From: Parcubacteria group bacterium
GTDB lineage: Bacteria; Patescibacteriota; Minisyncoccia; JACPCQ01
Direction: 5' to 3'
Length of the DNA stretch: 7,167 nucleotides
Assembly (NCBI GenBank): GCA_016179715.1
Contig: JACPCQ010000046.1
Coordinates: 1 to 7,167, forward strand
Below the pieces are notes generated by a model. That model was not told the origin of the DNA and did not search any database. It saw nothing but the letters and a program-made list of their open reading frames with translations. Below are positions 5,836 through 7,167 of this stretch, one piece after another. Made by a program: the position numbers and the translations under genes. The stretch's first letter is position 1. The number at the start of each line of letters is the position of its first letter.

Positions 5836-5841
5836 ACTATA
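5836..5841 (-). promoter_or_regulatory. Possible -10 box for livK (TATAGT)
   Basis: TATAGT matches the -10 consensus at 5 of 6 positions. No good -35 lies 16-18 bp upstream, so the promoter would be weak or activator-dependent. A start near 5829 would give livK a leader of about 113 nt containing inverted repeats 2 and 3. A second weak candidate, TATCAT at 5727-5722, would instead give a leaderless livK message. Confidence 0.3.
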
Positions 5842-5872
5842 CCCCGCCACCAAAATCTACCCACGCAGAAAT

Positions 5873-5878
5873 TTGACA
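5873..5878 (+). promoter_or_regulatory. Possible -35 box for the B12-radical-SAM-like gene (TTGACA)
   Basis: TTGACA is a full consensus -35, but the hexamer 17 bp downstream (CAACAT, 5896-5901) matches the -10 consensus at only 3 of 6 positions. The location, about 95 bp before the GTG start, is reasonable for the plus-strand gene. Confidence 0.3.
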
Positions 5879-5960
5879 CCAAGCAGGAAACATGCCAACA
5901 TTTTTAACATACGAAACCGCTCTTTTCCAAGAAAAAATAGGACAAACACCCAACTTTGAA

Positions 5961-5966
5961 AGGAGG
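5961..5966 (+). promoter_or_regulatory. Strong Shine-Dalgarno before GTG 5972
   Basis: AGGAGG lies 5 nt upstream of the GTG at 5972. It supports that codon as the real start and therefore makes the unusual N-terminal segment of the following protein part of the gene product. Confidence 0.75.
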
Positions 5967-5971
5967 TTCCT

Positions 5972-7167
5972 GTGAACCGTTCAACTCTTTGTGTCGCGCT
6001 CGTTCTGCTTCTCGCTGCCAATTTCTCCGTACGGACGAGCTACTCGCTCACCGTGCGCGGGATGGATTACAGCGCGCGGCAGGCAGAGACCTACGTGGAG
6101 CTCCCATCCGGGAGCGCCAGAGTAAACTACGGGGAATCGCGAACTTTTAAAGTCCCCTCCGACAGCCCGATAACGGTGGTGCGCAGGGCAGAGATCGGCT
6201 GGACACACATACCGACCAAGCCCTCTCGCCGCTACCATATCTCGCTGCGAGACGGGGCGGGGGTAAAGACCGAGCCGATGTTGTTCGTGCTCGCAATGTT
6301 CCGAAGCCGGAGAGTGTTACTAAACTACCCGCCGGTTTCATCTGTCTGGCATTTACCAGCCGGGGTCGCGCAACTCGCCGCCGTACTTCGTAGCGATGGG
6401 CACGAGGTGGTGCAACGCTATGGACATATCATCGGATTGGAATACGTGCTCGAGAGAGGAGCGGTCAGACATCTCAACTCCACACCCAGAGGAAGGAGTA
6501 TGGCACAAAGGTGCATTGAGGTCGCCCGAGGGGAAGAGAGTAATATTCACAACCGCCGTGTCAACCGTGATTTGCTCCGCCTCTTATCGTTCCATGCATC
6601 CGCCCCACGCAATTCATGGGCCGAAAGAGATGCCTTCTCGGTGGAACGTAATAACGTCTTTTACGTATCCGCGCACTACGACGGAACGGTAAGGGGCGTG
6701 CTAGAAGCTGTCCACTGGCGCGAACAAAACATGTGGTATGAGTATTTCCAGATGGAAGAAGTTCCTCTCACATTCAATTTCCGGCCGGACGTCTATGGCA
6801 TCAGCGTTGCTGACGAACGGCAGCTCATCCAGAGCTGCATTCTTGCCAGGATGATCAAAAAGGCCCTACCTGAGACACTTGTAGTGCTCGGCGGGAACTT
6901 CTGGTCGCGCGTTACGGGCGTCTTCCAGTTGCCCGAGTTCGCGGAGTTCTTCGACCACTGTGACGCTATCGTGTACCGGGAGGGCTTTCAGCCGCTTCAA
7001 CAACTCGCGGCAACGCTCAACCCTGCTCACGCTCCAGGAGTCGCTTGGAGAAAGAACGGCGAAGTGGTGGTGAATCCCGCCACTCAAAGCCCGACTGATT
7101 TCGAGACGCTTCCGACGCCCGCCTTTGACGGCGGCGCACGGCAGTGGGCACCGGACTTCGTTCCTTC
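5972..7167 (+). CDS. B12-binding radical SAM-like protein, N-terminal part, with unusual signal-peptide-like leader (runs off right edge)
   Basis: The frame is open from GTG 5972 to the edge: 398 codons without a stop. Residues 4-20 form a signal-peptide-like core (TLCVALVLLLAANFSV) after Arg3. Residues about 24-100 are unassigned and look beta-rich. From about 114 it resembles cobalamin-binding domains of B12-dependent radical SAM enzymes: 'RVLLNYPPVSSVWHLPAG' (114-131), 'VAQLAAVLRSDGHEVV' (132-147), 'DVYGISVADERQLIQS' (273-288), 'LVVLGGNFWSRV' (303-314), 'DAIVYREGF' (331-339), then 'GVAWRKNGEVVVNP' (356-369) and 'DFETLPTPAFDG' (376-387), the usual linker before the radical SAM barrel. The CxxxCxxC cluster would lie beyond the window, so enzyme class is inferred. 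Such enzymes methylate or rearrange unactivated carbons in natural products, including peptides. Internal ATGs at 6278 and 6296 would give a conventional N-terminus but lack ribosome sites. Confidence 0.7.
   Translation, partial: MNRSTLCVALVLLLAANFSVRTSYSLTVRGMDYSARQAETYVELPSGSARVNYGESRTFKVPSDSPITVVRRAEIGWTHIPTKPSRRYHISLRDGAGVKTEPMLFVLAMFRSRRVLLNYPPVSSVWHLPAGVAQLAAVLRSDGHEVVQRYGHIIGLEYVLERGAVRHLNSTPRGRSMAQRCIEVARGEESNIHNRRVNRDLLRLLSFHASAPRNSWAERDAFSVERNNVFYVSAHYDGTVRGVLEAVHWREQNMWYEYFQMEEVPLTFNFRPDVYGISVADERQLIQSCILARMIKKALPETLVVLGGNFWSRVTGVFQLPEFAEFFDHCDAIVYREGFQPLQQLAATLNPAHAPGVAWRKNGEVVVNPATQSPTDFETLPTPAFDGGARQWAPDFVP

Larger units (their letters stand above)
5717..5971. other. Divergent intergenic control region
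   Basis: These 255 bp separate livK (leftward) from the B12-radical-SAM-like gene (rightward) and must hold both promoters. I see three consecutive inverted repeats (5753-5779, 5783-5807, 5807-5832), a TATAGT box on the minus strand at 5841-5836, and a consensus TTGACA on the plus strand at 5873-5878. The stretch next to livK (5717-5750) is strongly AT-rich. Only short reading frames without ribosome sites occur here. Confidence 0.6.

Noticed and set aside
5729..5959. A 76-codon plus-strand frame ending 12 nt before the B12-radical-SAM-like gene, considered as a small precursor peptide gene.
   Set aside because: No ribosome site precedes ATG 5729 or its internal ATGs, codon choice is unlike neighbouring genes, and it runs through the inverted repeats of the divergent control region. 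Chance frame is more likely, though a leader peptide cannot be fully excluded.
5981..6341. Minus-strand frames opposite the start of the B12-radical-SAM-like gene.
   Set aside because: No recognisable motif, no ribosome sites, and the plus-strand frame has a strong ribosome site and stays open for 398 codons.
1..7167. CRISPR arrays, tRNA/rRNA genes, insertion sequences, phage or toxin-antitoxin genes.
   Set aside because: I found no regularly spaced direct repeats, no cloverleaf or rRNA signature, no transposase-like protein and no terminal inverted repeats with target duplications.

Overview
The window looks like a bacterial chromosome fragment using the standard code (TAA, TAG and TGA all end genes). 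Its core is a complete five-gene branched-chain amino-acid (Liv/HAAT-type) ABC importer on the minus strand. It is flanked on the left by two minus-strand genes and on the right by one divergent plus-strand gene. The style of the left-hand glycosyltransferase, the short intergenic gaps and a substrate-binding protein held by an uncleaved N-terminal membrane anchor instead of a lipobox recall Candidate Phyla Radiation (Patescibacteria/Parcubacteria) genomes. That placement is an inference from protein style only and is moderately weak.

Layout, left to right. Positions 1-846 (minus) hold the N-terminal 282 residues of a membrane-associated family-2-like glycosyltransferase that runs off the left edge. 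Positions 877-1047 (minus) encode a 56-residue, very basic C2HC zinc-finger protein with a near-perfect Shine-Dalgarno and its own promoter; it is probably co-transcribed with the glycosyltransferase. A perfect 40-bp palindrome at 1153-1192 is the intrinsic terminator of the Liv operon.

Positions 1201-5716 (minus, transcribed right to left) carry livK (binding protein), livH and livM (permeases), livG and livF (ATPases). LivK captures the amino acid outside the membrane, LivH and LivM form the channel, and LivG and LivF hydrolyse ATP. A 16-bp GAAA-capped hairpin lies between livK and livH, followed by a sigma70-like promoter whose predicted start falls at the livH AUG, so livHMGF may also be made from a leaderless transcript. 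None of the five liv genes has a well-placed Shine-Dalgarno, although the flanking genes do.

Positions 5717-5971 are a divergent control region with three consecutive inverted repeats. From 5972 to the right edge (plus) runs an open frame of 398 codons that starts behind a strong ribosome-binding site. From about residue 114 it resembles the N-terminal cobalamin-binding part of B12-dependent radical SAM enzymes, but it begins with a signal-peptide-like segment and about 75 residues of unassigned sequence, which is unexpected for a cytoplasmic enzyme family. The radical SAM core would lie beyond the window.
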